From assembly GCA_016703105.1 (NCBI GenBank), contig JADJCS010000005.1, forward strand, positions 319,925 to 383,924: a DNA stretch of 64,000 nucleotides, given 5' to 3'. A program made the position numbers and the translations under genes. Source of the stretch: Flavobacteriales bacterium (lineage in GTDB: Bacteria > Bacteroidota > Bacteroidia > Flavobacteriales_F > PHOS-HE28). The stretch's first letter is position 1; every line of letters begins with the position of its first letter. The notes under the pieces are model-generated. The model did no database searches. It was not told where the DNA came from and saw nothing but the letters and a program-made list of their open reading frames with translations. Below are positions 35,161 through 43,725 of the stretch, piece after piece.

Positions 35161-35260
35161 AGGGAAAAGGTTGAAGGCAGAAGGTGAAAGACAAAAGCCT
35201 GAGCAGCTCGTTTACTGTACTTCTTCACCCTTTCTCCTTCAACCTTTTGCCTTTCCCCTT
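35161..35260. repeat. long imperfect inverted repeat, AAAAGGTTGAAGG family
   Basis: GGGAAAAGGTTGAAGGCAGA with AAGGTGAAAG (about 35162-35190) is mirrored by CTTCACCCTTTCTCCTTCAA with CCTTTTGCCTTTCCC (about 35223-35257). It fills the gap between the ABC permease and the phosphatase gene and could fold into a large hairpin. Confidence 0.6.
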
Positions 35261-35266
35261 TCCTGA

Positions 35267-36201
35267 ATGCGCGTCGCCGTTCTCGATCTCGGCACCAATA
35301 CTTTCAACCTGCTCGTGGCATCGCGCGACGGCGGCGAGGGCTTGCATGTTGTGCATAGCGAGAGATCCCCGTGTTCCTCGGCAAAGGCGGCATCGAGAAA
35401 GGGCTCATCACGGAGGATGCGTTCGAGCGAGGCTTGGACGCGATCGCGAAGCACATGGCAAGGGCGCGTTCCCTGGGCGCGGAGCGGATCCAAGGGATCG
35501 GTACTTCCGCGTTGCGGAACGCGCGCAACGCCGAGGCGTTCATTCGTGCGGCCCATGATCGATCGGGCCTTCACATCCGTGTGATCAGCGGCGACGAAGA
35601 GGCCGAACTGATCCTGGAAGGCGCGAGGCACGCGCTGCCCTTCGGGAACCGGCCTGTGCTGGTGATGGACATCGGCGGCGGCAGCATCGAGTTCATCCTC
35701 GCTACGGAGAAAGCGCTGATGTGGAAGCAGAGCTTCGAGCTGGGCGTCACACGTTTGCGCGAACGCGTTCCGCTCAGCGATCCGCCCGCATTGGACGAAG
35801 AGCTGCGCGTGGCCGCACACCTGGACGATCGCCTCGAACCGTTGTGGAACGTGATCGACCGTCACGAGCCGCATGTGCTCGTAGGTAGCGCCGGCAGTTT
35901 CGATAGCCTGGCACGTATGGTGGCCGATCAGGAGGGCAAGGTGCTCGCATCGGACGCCACCACTTTCGCCTTCGATGCTCTCGCGTTCGACGCACTGAAG
36001 GAAAAGCTGCTCCTCATGGACCGGATACAGCGTCTTTTGGTGCCTGGACTTCCCGAGCATCGCGTGGACAGCATCGCATACGGCATGATCGCCATCGAGC
36101 GCGTGCTCACCGCAGGCAATATCCGTGAGCTCTCATGGAGCCGGTATGCGTTGAAGGAGGGGTCGGCGATGCGGCTCTTGAAAGATCAACGTCCCGCCTG
36201 A
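35267..36201 (+). CDS. Ppx/GppA-family exopolyphosphatase/pppGpp phosphatase (frameshifted)
   Basis: A phosphatase of the sugar-kinase/actin fold, about 311 residues, which hydrolyses polyphosphate or pppGpp. The N-terminal phosphate loop is VAVLDLGTNTFNLLVA. After VVHSER the frame breaks near base 35365. One extra base restores IPVFLGKGGIEKGLITEDAF, which is the expected family sequence. The second phosphate site VLVMDIGGGSIEFILA and LGVTRLRERVP follow, then VGSAGSFDSLA and the C-terminal HRVDSIAYGMIAIE. Only the N-terminal phosphatase part of the family is present, as in many Bacteroidota. The break is most simply a sequencing error. It overlaps the convergent gene by 16 bases. Confidence 0.85.
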
Positions 36202-38768
36202 ACGAACCGCCCCTGACGTGTTCTTCCTTGACCAGTAACGGTGACCGTATGAACGCCCGCTGACGCATCGAGATCGAAGCGGTACGCGCCATCCGCAGCG
36301 ACCACGCCAAAATGGGATAGCACCACGCGTCCCGCCAGATCGCTCACCTCGATCCGCACCGGTCCCACCTGGTCATCAGGTACCCGCACCCACCAGCTAC
36401 CCGGTGTACCATCCCAGGGGATCACGGTTAGCTGTTCCGAAGCGGCCGTGGCCTCGCCGATCACCGTGGAGAAACCACCCTTCAAGCGGGCCAGGGCATT
36501 GCGGCCAACACCTTGCACGAAGTGGAAGTTGCCTCCCAGCATGGCATCGTCGTTGGGGAGCATCTCCAGGCAATGGACGAAATACTCGCCCTCACCGGTC
36601 GCGTGGTCGGGATCCAACGCACCGCTTTCGAGCAAGCGAGCGATCATGCTCCGTGGTTGGCCATTGAAGTGCTCGAAACTACCGGCGACCAAAAGACGGC
36701 CCGAAGTTTCGAGCCCCAGATCGAAAACGCCGTCGCTCGTGCTGTTAAGACCGACGCCGGGATCGAAGGTGAGGTCCAGCGAGCCATCGTTGAGCAGGCC
36801 TGCGATGCCGTCGCGCGCCACCCCGTTGTACGTCATGAAGCGCCCACCAATGATGATCCGCCCATCCGGGCGTTGCGCCATGGCGAGCACCGAAGGCGCT
36901 GAGCCGACGCAGCCTCCTCCAGGATCGAACGATGCATCCAAAGAGCCATCCTCGTTCAACCGGGCGATGCATGAGCGCAAGTTGCCGTCGACCAGCTCGA
37001 AACTCCCGCCGATCAAGATGCGCCCATCGGCTTGGAGCACCATTGCTGAGATACTACCGTCGGGCCCGGAACCCACATTGAAGGTGGTATCGATGGCACC
37101 GGTTGGCAGGAGCCGGATGATGCGCGTGCAGGGTGTGCCGTTCAGCGCGGTCATCCCGCCCGCGCAGAGGATCTTTCCATCGGGCTGTACGATCACCTGG
37201 CTCACTGTACCGCTGAAGCCACTGCCGATCGCGAAGCCGCTATCCACCGTTCCATCGCTCAACAACCTTACCAGGCGGGCCGGCGGGGCCCCGTTGAAAG
37301 TGCTGAAGCTGCCGCCTGCGAGCACCTTACCGTCCGGCTGGAGCGCGAGCGCCTCGATCGACAGGCTGGGCCCAAGACCGGCGAGCGCGAAGCTGTTGTC
37401 TTGTTCGCCGTCCGGAAGGATGCGCATCAGGGCGGGGACCATCAGGTCGTTGTAGCCGCGGAAGCTGCCGCCAATAATGAGCTTGCCATCTGGCTGGCGT
37501 GCGATGTCGCGGACGAACCCTCCGAAAACGATGCCTTCGCTATGCATGAAGGTGTCGTCCACGTTCCCGTTCTGTTGCAAGCGGGCGATGTGGTTGCGGG
37601 AATGCCCATCGTAGGAATTGAAGAAGCCGACGATCACCGGCTTGCCGTTCGCTTGCAAGGCCATTTCGTAGACAGCGTCCGTCCCAAGCCCTGTATCGAA
37701 CGAGAGGTCGCGGGAACCGTCGCTCTGCAATCGGACGATGCCACTGCAAGGTGCATCGTCGAAGGCATAGATCAGGCCACCCACGTACACTGTTTGTCCA
37801 GGTCCTTGGGCGAGCGTATAGACCGATCCGCTGGGGCCGTCGCCCGCATCGAAGCCGCTGTCCAGAGCGCCGTTGGTGTTCAGCCGGCACACACCATGAG
37901 CTGCTGCGCCCATGGCGGAGTTGAACGCACCCACCACTACCGCCTTGCCGTTGCTGTTCAATACGATACCGCTCACGGTCCCATCGCACCCCACCCCGTT
38001 CGCATCCCATGTTGTGTCCAAGGTGCCATCGGCATTGAGTCTCGCGATGTTCGTGCGGGTGGTGCCATTGAAGGTGACCATGGCCCCTCCAACCAGAAGT
38101 TTTCCATCCGCCTGCAAGGCGAGCGCGAGCAGGGCACCATCAGAACCGCTGCCGAGGTTGGCCTGGAACCCTGCATCCATGGAACCATCCGAGTTGAGCT
38201 GAACGATGTGGCCACAAGGCACCCCGTTGTAAGCGGCGAAATTCCCCACCACTACGATCTGCCCGTTCGGCCGGACCAGGACCTCGCGCACTGCGTCATC
38301 GAAACCGGTTCCAGCAACGAACGAACTGTCCAACCTACCGTTCGAGAGCAGACGCACCATGTTCCCGCTAAAGCCCGGGGACCATTCATTGAACAGCCCA
38401 CCCACGAGGATGCGGCCATCTTGTTGCCGGGCGATGCACTTCACAGAAACCAACGCGCTCACCGGTTCCGCGTGGAAGGAGGTATCCAGCGCCCCAGCGG
38501 CGGTGAACCGAACGATCCCGAAGCGCTGGAGATAGTCCGTGCCCGGCACACCGCCATACACGCGGGCGAAGGTTCCGCCTACCAGGATCTTTCCATCCGG
38601 TTCGATGAGCGCCGTTTCCAAAGAGCCGTCCGTGCCATTGTTCTGGCAGAACCCGGGATCCTGCGGGTTGAAGGTCAGGTCCGCTGATCCTGGCTGCTGG
38701 CCGCGCATATGAAAGAAGCACGCAAGCATGGCGCAGAGCCAAATGGTTCTATGAGCGGAAGGGATCAT
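36186..38768 (-). CDS. delta-60 repeat (DUF5122) propeller protein with T9SS sorting domain
   Basis: An 860-residue secreted protein. The ATG at 38768 opens a signal peptide (TIWLCAMLACFFHMRGQ); another ATG at 38786 is possible. After SADLTFNPQDPGF about a dozen repeats of 53-60 residues follow, each of the form QPDGKILVGGSF..NG....I.RL..DG.LD.SF..G, the DUF5122/delta-60 beta-propeller unit. The last 75 residues (WVRVPDDQVGPVRIEVSDLA, GRVVLSHFGVVAADGAYRFD, HTVTVTG, a basic end) fit a T9SS type A domain. It is a close relative of four array proteins at 43.7-60.5 kb, which carry the NDRD module in place of this end. Confidence 0.85.
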   Translation of the reverse strand: MIPSAHRTIWLCAMLACFFHMRGQQPGSADLTFNPQDPGFCQNNGTDGSLETALIEPDGKILVGGTFARVYGGVPGTDYLQRFGIVRFTAAGALDTSFHAEPVSALVSVKCIARQQDGRILVGGLFNEWSPGFSGNMVRLLSNGRLDSSFVAGTGFDDAVREVLVRPNGQIVVVGNFAAYNGVPCGHIVQLNSDGSMDAGFQANLGSGSDGALLALALQADGKLLVGGAMVTFNGTTRTNIARLNADGTLDTTWDANGVGCDGTVSGIVLNSNGKAVVVGAFNSAMGAAAHGVCRLNTNGALDSGFDAGDGPSGSVYTLAQGPGQTVYVGGLIYAFDDAPCSGIVRLQSDGSRDLSFDTGLGTDAVYEMALQANGKPVIVGFFNSYDGHSRNHIARLQQNGNVDDTFMHSEGIVFGGFVRDIARQPDGKLIIGGSFRGYNDLMVPALMRILPDGEQDNSFALAGLGPSLSIEALALQPDGKVLAGGSFSTFNGAPPARLVRLLSDGTVDSGFAIGSGFSGTVSQVIVQPDGKILCAGGMTALNGTPCTRIIRLLPTGAIDTTFNVGSGPDGSISAMVLQADGRILIGGSFELVDGNLRSCIARLNEDGSLDASFDPGGGCVGSAPSVLAMAQRPDGRIIIGGRFMTYNGVARDGIAGLLNDGSLDLTFDPGVGLNSTSDGVFDLGLETSGRLLVAGSFEHFNGQPRSMIARLLESGALDPDHATGEGEYFVHCLEMLPNDDAMLGGNFHFVQGVGRNALARLKGGFSTVIGEATAASEQLTVIPWDGTPGSWWVRVPDDQVGPVRIEVSDLAGRVVLSHFGVVAADGAYRFDLDASAGVHTVTVTGQGRTRQGRFVQAGR

Positions 38769-38874
38769 CACCAAGGATGAAGGCATGCTAAGAAGACATC
38801 GAAAAGCACGACCGGTTGCCTGTGGCAAGATCGCCGATCCATCCCATCACACCGGTGCGAGTATCTTGCCCTGC

Positions 38875-39843
38875 GTGAAAAATTCCACAAGCCGCTCATT
38901 GCTCCGGCAATTGCCCGTTCCTGCTTCCGTGCAGGTGGCTGGCGGTTCGAGCTATCGCAAAGCACGGCGGCTGCACGCCTTCCGCGTGGGATTGCGTCGC
39001 ACCGTGAAGGATACGATCTTCATGAGCCTGGGCGTGGCGAGCGCTGCGTTCGGACTGGAAGCCTTCCTACTGCCCAATGCCTTCATCGATGGCGGTGCCA
39101 CGGGTATCGCATTGCTCTTCGCAACACTGTCCCCGCTCCCATTCCCCCTCCTGCTTCTGGTGGTGAACGCGCCTTTCATGTACTTGGCCTACCGCACACT
39201 CGGCCGCGAGTTCGCACTGAAGACCACGGCTGCCATCGGAGGCCTGGCGCTGGTCACCGCGTCGGTACATTTTCCCGTGGTAACGCATGATAAGCTACTG
39301 GTCGCTGCGTTCGGTGGTTTTTTCCTGGGCGCAGGCATCGGACTAAGCGTACGCGGAGGGAGTGTGATCGATGGCACCGAAGTACTCGCGCTTTCGGTGA
39401 GCCGAAGATTGGGCATCACCATGGGTGACGTGATCATGCTCATCAACATCGGGATCTTCGCTGTGGCCGCCTGGTTGCTCAGTGTGGAAACAGCGCTCTA
39501 CGCCATGATCACCTATCTCGCCGCGAGCAAAACGGTCGATTTCGTAGTGGAGGGTATCGAGGAGTACACCGGCATCACCATCATCACACCGCACTACGAA
39601 GAGGTGCGTGCGATGATCAGCAACGTGATGGGACGCGGGCTCACCGTTTACTCCGGCAAGCGCGGCTTCAGCAAGAACGGGCACAGTTTCGACACCGAGA
39701 TCATCTATTGCGTGATCACCCGCCTGGAGATCAGCAAACTGCTTACGGAGATGGAGAAGATCGATCCCAATGCTTTCGTGGTGATGAGCTCCGTAAAAGA
39801 CACGCGCGGCGGTATGATAAAAAAGCGACCGCTCAAACACTGA
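38875..39843 (+). CDS. YitT family membrane protein with DUF2179 domain
   Basis: Inner-membrane protein of 322 residues. The GTG at 38875 is the likely start: the frame is open further, but that part overlaps the promoter region of the divergent gene. About five membrane helices (MSLGVASAAFGLEAFLLPNA, ALLFATLSPLPFPLLLLVV, GGLALVTASVHFP, LINIGIFAVAAWLLSV) carry the YitT signatures FIDGGATGIALL and GGSVIDGTEVLAL. The C-terminal DUF2179 domain runs from YTGITIITPHYEEVRAMI to SFDTEIIYCVITRLEISKL and VMSSVKDTRGG. The function of the family is not settled; transport has been suggested. Confidence 0.9.
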   Translation: MKNSTSRSLLRQLPVPASVQVAGGSSYRKARRLHAFRVGLRRTVKDTIFMSLGVASAAFGLEAFLLPNAFIDGGATGIALLFATLSPLPFPLLLLVVNAPFMYLAYRTLGREFALKTTAAIGGLALVTASVHFPVVTHDKLLVAAFGGFFLGAGIGLSVRGGSVIDGTEVLALSVSRRLGITMGDVIMLINIGIFAVAAWLLSVETALYAMITYLAASKTVDFVVEGIEEYTGITIITPHYEEVRAMISNVMGRGLTVYSGKRGFSKNGHSFDTEIIYCVITRLEISKLLTEMEKIDPNAFVVMSSVKDTRGGMIKKRPLKH

Positions 39844-39897
39844 GGTCCGGCACAGTTGTCAGTTGGTAGTGCGCGGTTGTCCGTCACCACCGTTGAG

Positions 39898-41622
39898 TTA
39901 CGGCAATTGATCCGTCTTCGTGGCGGTAGGCACCGACCCTCCGATGGTCTGTAGGATCAGGTCACGATCGTTGGCGCCACCCGCATACTTGGTCGTCCCG
40001 TCCAGGTTGAGGTCCTCGAGGCGATAGCCGCTCGCGGTCGCGGTGGGTACACTGCCCCCGATCGCCGTAAGGATCGGATCACGATCGTTGTTCGATCCAG
40101 CGTACTTCACCAGGAGGTCGCGCTTCGCATTGCCCGGCCAGAGCGTGGTGCGGACACCGTTCACCTTGCGCGCGTTGGTGCCGAAGGTGTTGGTGCTGGC
40201 CAGTGTGAGATCGATGAGCCCCGAAGTGGCCGAGATCGGAACCGAGAGAAGTGTCATACAACTGAGATGATTGCGGTGCCGGATCGACACGAAGTAGTTG
40301 TCCGCGCCCATGGTGAACGGCACATTGCTCACACCGTCCACATCCACCACATCGCCGTCGCGTTGGATCAAGGCGCTCCGTGTTCGCACCACGTTGGCGC
40401 TGTTGTTCTTGTCGCGCAACTCCACCACCACCCAATCCACTATGGCGTTGTTACCCGTAACAGCCAGCACTGCGGGAGCGACCGTCTCCCCACCACCGCC
40501 CACATGGGGATAGGATAGTCCCGTGTATGGTTCTGTCGGTGGGATAATGCCCAAGTTCCGCAGTCCATCGTTCATCAATTGGGTGCCGCTCACGTACGGT
40601 CCGTCGAGGAAAGCCTTCATCGCGACGCGCACGACCGCGTTGCTGTTGATGATGAACGGGACCGCCACTGGCGAATAGAACGCGGATGGAGTGCTCACAC
40701 GGATCTTGTACCCTGCACCTGGTGTGGTGTTTCCAGGCAAGGTGCAGGCAATGGTGCCGGTGGCTGAAGTACTTGCGATGAAGCCCAAGGTGGTCGCGTT
40801 CGTGAAACTGCCATTGGGTCCGCTCAGCTGAACGGTGAACAAAGTGCTGCTCGTAGGCAGCCCGCCCGTCGCGTAGTTCACATTGAAGAGCACCGGATCC
40901 GTGCCGTTCACCGTGGCCGAGGGTATGCTCGGGCTGGCGGTCAGATTGTAGATAAGCGCGATATCATCGTACCACGATTGGCTGTTCAGCACAGTGACGA
41001 GACTGTCCCCACTGGTGAGCACCATAAGGATGTAGGCCGGCGTGGTGGCATTGAAATAAGTGAAGGGCACCGAGAAGCGCGTCCAGCTGCTCACCGTGGC
41101 CTCGGGAGCGATCCAGCGCGCACGAGCGTTCCAATTCGGCGCGGTGCCGTTCGCGGGAAGACTGCCCGCACCAGTGTGCAGAATGGCTTCCACCTTGCCG
41201 TTATCGTTGCCTTGGGGCGTCGCCTTGAACCAGCCCACGAGGCTGTCCGGCTTGCTGGTGAGCGCATGGTTCCAGTCGGTGTTGCCCGCATCGGTGAACA
41301 CGCTGCCCTCCGACGGTGTGAACGTGGCATGTACCCGTCCGCAGGTCGCGGTCCCGTTGGCCACCACGCCCGGCGCTTGTTGGGAGCGAACGTTCACCGA
41401 GTAGGAGCCCGTATGGAAGTCCGCACTGCGGAAGCAGACCTGCGGAGCAACACCATTTATCAATGCGCCGCCATCGGAGGTTTTGATCGAACTCCATTCG
41501 GTAGGTTCTTCGGTCCCGGTGCCCAGGTTCTGCCAATTCTCGAAACTGGGATTGTTCAATTGTGGCTGGGCGAACGCCGTGAACGGGGCAAAGGCGAGCA
41601 GCGGAAGAAAGGTGCGAAGCAT
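39898..41622 (-). CDS. secreted protein with C-terminal NDRD module (stand-alone copy)
   Basis: A 574-residue secreted protein with a signal peptide ending FTAFAQ. Residues about 20-225 resemble the PCMD-type carbohydrate-associated jelly roll (LNNPSFENWQNLGTGTEEPT at the start, SWYDDIALIYN at the end). An Ig-like segment follows (about 230-330). The module begins near residue 340: AMKAFLDGPYVSGTQLMNDG, EPYTGLSYPHVGGGGE, NAIVDWVVVELRD, SALIQRDGDVVDVDG, SIRHRNHLSCM, then NAKRDLLVKYAGSNNDRD and DLNLDGTTKYAGGANDRD, ending QLP and TAA. In the first repeat the metal-loop residues are poorly kept. It is not coupled to another gene. Confidence 0.78.
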   Translation of the reverse strand: MLRTFLPLLAFAPFTAFAQPQLNNPSFENWQNLGTGTEEPTEWSSIKTSDGGALINGVAPQVCFRSADFHTGSYSVNVRSQQAPGVVANGTATCGRVHATFTPSEGSVFTDAGNTDWNHALTSKPDSLVGWFKATPQGNDNGKVEAILHTGAGSLPANGTAPNWNARARWIAPEATVSSWTRFSVPFTYFNATTPAYILMVLTSGDSLVTVLNSQSWYDDIALIYNLTASPSIPSATVNGTDPVLFNVNYATGGLPTSSTLFTVQLSGPNGSFTNATTLGFIASTSATGTIACTLPGNTTPGAGYKIRVSTPSAFYSPVAVPFIINSNAVVRVAMKAFLDGPYVSGTQLMNDGLRNLGIIPPTEPYTGLSYPHVGGGGETVAPAVLAVTGNNAIVDWVVVELRDKNNSANVVRTRSALIQRDGDVVDVDGVSNVPFTMGADNYFVSIRHRNHLSCMTLLSVPISATSGLIDLTLASTNTFGTNARKVNGVRTTLWPGNAKRDLLVKYAGSNNDRDPILTAIGGSVPTATASGYRLEDLNLDGTTKYAGGANDRDLILQTIGGSVPTATKTDQLP

Positions 41623-41642
41623 GATCCGTGGAGAATGAGCCG

Positions 41643-41674
41643 CCAAACCTAGCCGCCGTGACGCCAAGCGCCAA
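41643..41674 (-). promoter_or_regulatory. promoter of the NDRD-module gene at 39898-41622
   Basis: The minus strand has TTG (41674-41672), 20 bases, then TAGGTTTGG (41651-41643), followed by the ATG 20 bases further on. It lies inside the gap shared with the divergent cupredoxin gene. Confidence 0.5.
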
Positions 41675-41711
41675 ACGGCCCGACCCAAGGACCCTCTCCT
41701 ACCTTCGGCGC

Positions 41712-42317
41712 ATGCGTTGCCACCTGCTCGCCCCAGCCCTGCTCATCACCTTCGCCTCCTCCGCACAAACCGTTCACTTGCTGCGCGCGCTGGATTTTTT
41801 CTTCCTGCCCGATACGGTATTGATGCTTGCTGGCGATAGCGTAAAATTCCAGACACAAGGCCCGCACAACATCATGCAGGTGGACCAGGCCTCGTGGCTC
41901 GCGAACCAACCGGTCGGCAACGGCGGTTTCCTGACCGTGATCGGAGTTGACAGCACCTTCGCCATCGATACGGCGGGTACCTACTATTTCGTGTGCGAGC
42001 CGCACGGGTTCATGGGAATGAAGGGAGTTTTGCTCGTTACGCCGAACGGGCCCACTGCCCTGGGACCGATCGCGGCGACCGAGCTTTGCGTTTTCCCCAA
42101 CCCGGTGGGCGACATGCTCCACATCTCCTCGGCGTTCGATCCTGGGAGCAGCGTGGTAGTGACGATCACCGATGCGCTCGGCCGCATCCACGCGATGACG
42201 TGTACCCAGCAAGGCAACCTGCTCTCCTGCGCCACCGGCCTGCTCCCGCGCGGAGCGACGATCGTGCATGTAGGATCCGGGCCGCGATCGCTCCGCGCGA
42301 CCGTGATCCTGGAGTGA
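41712..42317 (+). CDS. secreted cupredoxin (plastocyanin-like) with T9SS sorting domain
   Basis: A 201-residue secreted blue-copper protein. The ATG at 41712 gives a signal peptide ending SSAQ. The cupredoxin domain (about 20-115) has the four type-1 copper ligands: His in GPHNIMQV, then Cys, His and Met in YYFVCEPHGFMGMKG. It would carry electrons at or outside the outer membrane. A short T9SS type A domain follows (ELCVFPNPVGDMLHISSAFD, ITDALGRIH, LLPRGATIVHV). TACCTTCGG ends four bases before the ATG, so the mRNA is probably leaderless. It is convergent with the gene at 42323. Confidence 0.88.
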   Translation: MRCHLLAPALLITFASSAQTVHLLRALDFFFLPDTVLMLAGDSVKFQTQGPHNIMQVDQASWLANQPVGNGGFLTVIGVDSTFAIDTAGTYYFVCEPHGFMGMKGVLLVTPNGPTALGPIAATELCVFPNPVGDMLHISSAFDPGSSVVVTITDALGRIHAMTCTQQGNLLSCATGLLPRGATIVHVGSGPRSLRATVILE

Positions 42318-42322
42318 TCGTG

Positions 42323-43696
42323 CTACGGCACCCGGTCCTCGTCGTGCAGGTTGTTCAAGATCGCCTGCGACATTTCCCAGTTCAAGCGTGAGACCTTGAT
42401 GGCACCGCGCTTGTCAGCCTTCAGCAAAAAGACTTGCTGGACCAGCTCGTTCGCGTTCACTGCCACATCCACTGGGGCCATGCTACCGACTTGGGCTTTA
42501 ACGATGAACTCTTGCTGGCGTGGCTCCAAGAGCATGGTGTGGTACTGTCCCTTCGCCATGTGAACGGAACCCTCCCGACCGGGGACCTGCAGACTTATCG
42601 GTGCCTCCTGCCTTCCAGACCTGCTGTGCATGAAAAGCACTTCAGCGCGTCGCACATCGTCGGTGGGGACCGGAACCTCGGACCAACGCTCCGGATCGCT
42701 TACGAGACGGCCAGTAAGCAGATCCACACGCACCGGCACGCTGCGTTCCCGAAGCGAGGCCGCAGCACCGAACGCACCGCCCAGCGCACCGAACATCACA
42801 GCCCCCATGACCGCCATTTCCGGATCCACCTCCGAGAACCGCACGCGTGTCCTTAGCGCGGCAGCATCCCTTGAAAGCTCCAGGAAATGTCCATCCACGT
42901 TCACATACCGTCGTACACCATCGCTGCACCCCCAAAGCGCCTTGCGCAGTTCGCTTGCGGTGTCCCCCTTCATGCGCATGGAACGGGGCATTTCCACCGG
43001 ATCACGCCTTTCCAGCACAAAGGGCGTGAGCGTATCGGGACTATCGCGCAATGCGTCCATGTAGGTGTGGTACAGACCGCGCCGTGGGATCGCCGCCAGC
43101 GCAGCGAGCAACGCGGATCCTTCCGGAACAACTTGCAAACCGGTCGGGCCCATCACCACGCTCTCCAGGCGCTGTGCATCACGAGCGGCCACGTAGCCGG
43201 CCAGGCATTCGGTAAACGCGCTCGCCAGCGTCCGGTCGTGCGCACCGGTAACACCCGCACCGCGCCAGAGCGCATTGGTACCATGGGCGTAAACGCGCAC
43301 CCACGTGGCCGGTCCTTCACGCCGCAGCACTTCCAGGTGCAAGGCACAGGAGGCCCGGCCCGTCCCTTTGACGGTATGCTCGCTGAGGTGCAGCATATTC
43401 ACTTTGATCACCAGTCCTGGACCACCCTCCGCTGGTTCACCACCGCTCAGGAAGTTGTGCAATACGCGGTCCGTAGGCCCGCTGAGATAAGCAGGGACCG
43501 GTTGCTCTGGAACGCCCTTATACACCGTCCCGATCGGCGCGAGCGGATCGAACGCGAGCACCACGCTGTCGATCGGTTCATGCAGCCCCGGCACCGCGAA
43601 CGTGCCCGTACCCAGCTCGATGACATGCTGCGCACGTGGCATGAAGGCGAGAAGCCACGACCATACGAAAACCCCGAGGCGACGTCCGTTCATCAC
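42323..43696 (-). CDS. secreted hypothetical protein downstream of the NDRD array
   Basis: A 457-residue protein with a signal peptide (VFVWSWLLAFMPRAQ). The mature part shows no family I recognise. It contains VLHNFLSGGEPAEGGPGLVI, ASAFTECLAGYVAARDAQ, RYVNVDGHFLELSRDA, a Gly/Ala hydrophobic stretch at about residues 300-320 (VMGAVMFGALGGAFGAAASL, possibly a membrane segment), and a C-terminus VQQVFLLKADKRGAIKVSR. It has neither the NDRD module nor a T9SS domain. It starts 29 bases after the last array gene and may be read with it, which makes it a candidate accessory factor; TACCTTGG at 43701-43708 (minus strand) could also start its own transcript. Confidence 0.65.
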   Translation of the reverse strand: MMNGRRLGVFVWSWLLAFMPRAQHVIELGTGTFAVPGLHEPIDSVVLAFDPLAPIGTVYKGVPEQPVPAYLSGPTDRVLHNFLSGGEPAEGGPGLVIKVNMLHLSEHTVKGTGRASCALHLEVLRREGPATWVRVYAHGTNALWRGAGVTGAHDRTLASAFTECLAGYVAARDAQRLESVVMGPTGLQVVPEGSALLAALAAIPRRGLYHTYMDALRDSPDTLTPFVLERRDPVEMPRSMRMKGDTASELRKALWGCSDGVRRYVNVDGHFLELSRDAAALRTRVRFSEVDPEMAVMGAVMFGALGGAFGAAASLRERSVPVRVDLLTGRLVSDPERWSEVPVPTDDVRRAEVLFMHSRSGRQEAPISLQVPGREGSVHMAKGQYHTMLLEPRQQEFIVKAQVGSMAPVDVAVNANELVQQVFLLKADKRGAIKVSRLNWEMSQAILNNLHDEDRVP

Positions 43697-43725
43697 CTGA
43701 CCAAGGTAAAAGCCGTTGGCTCAGC

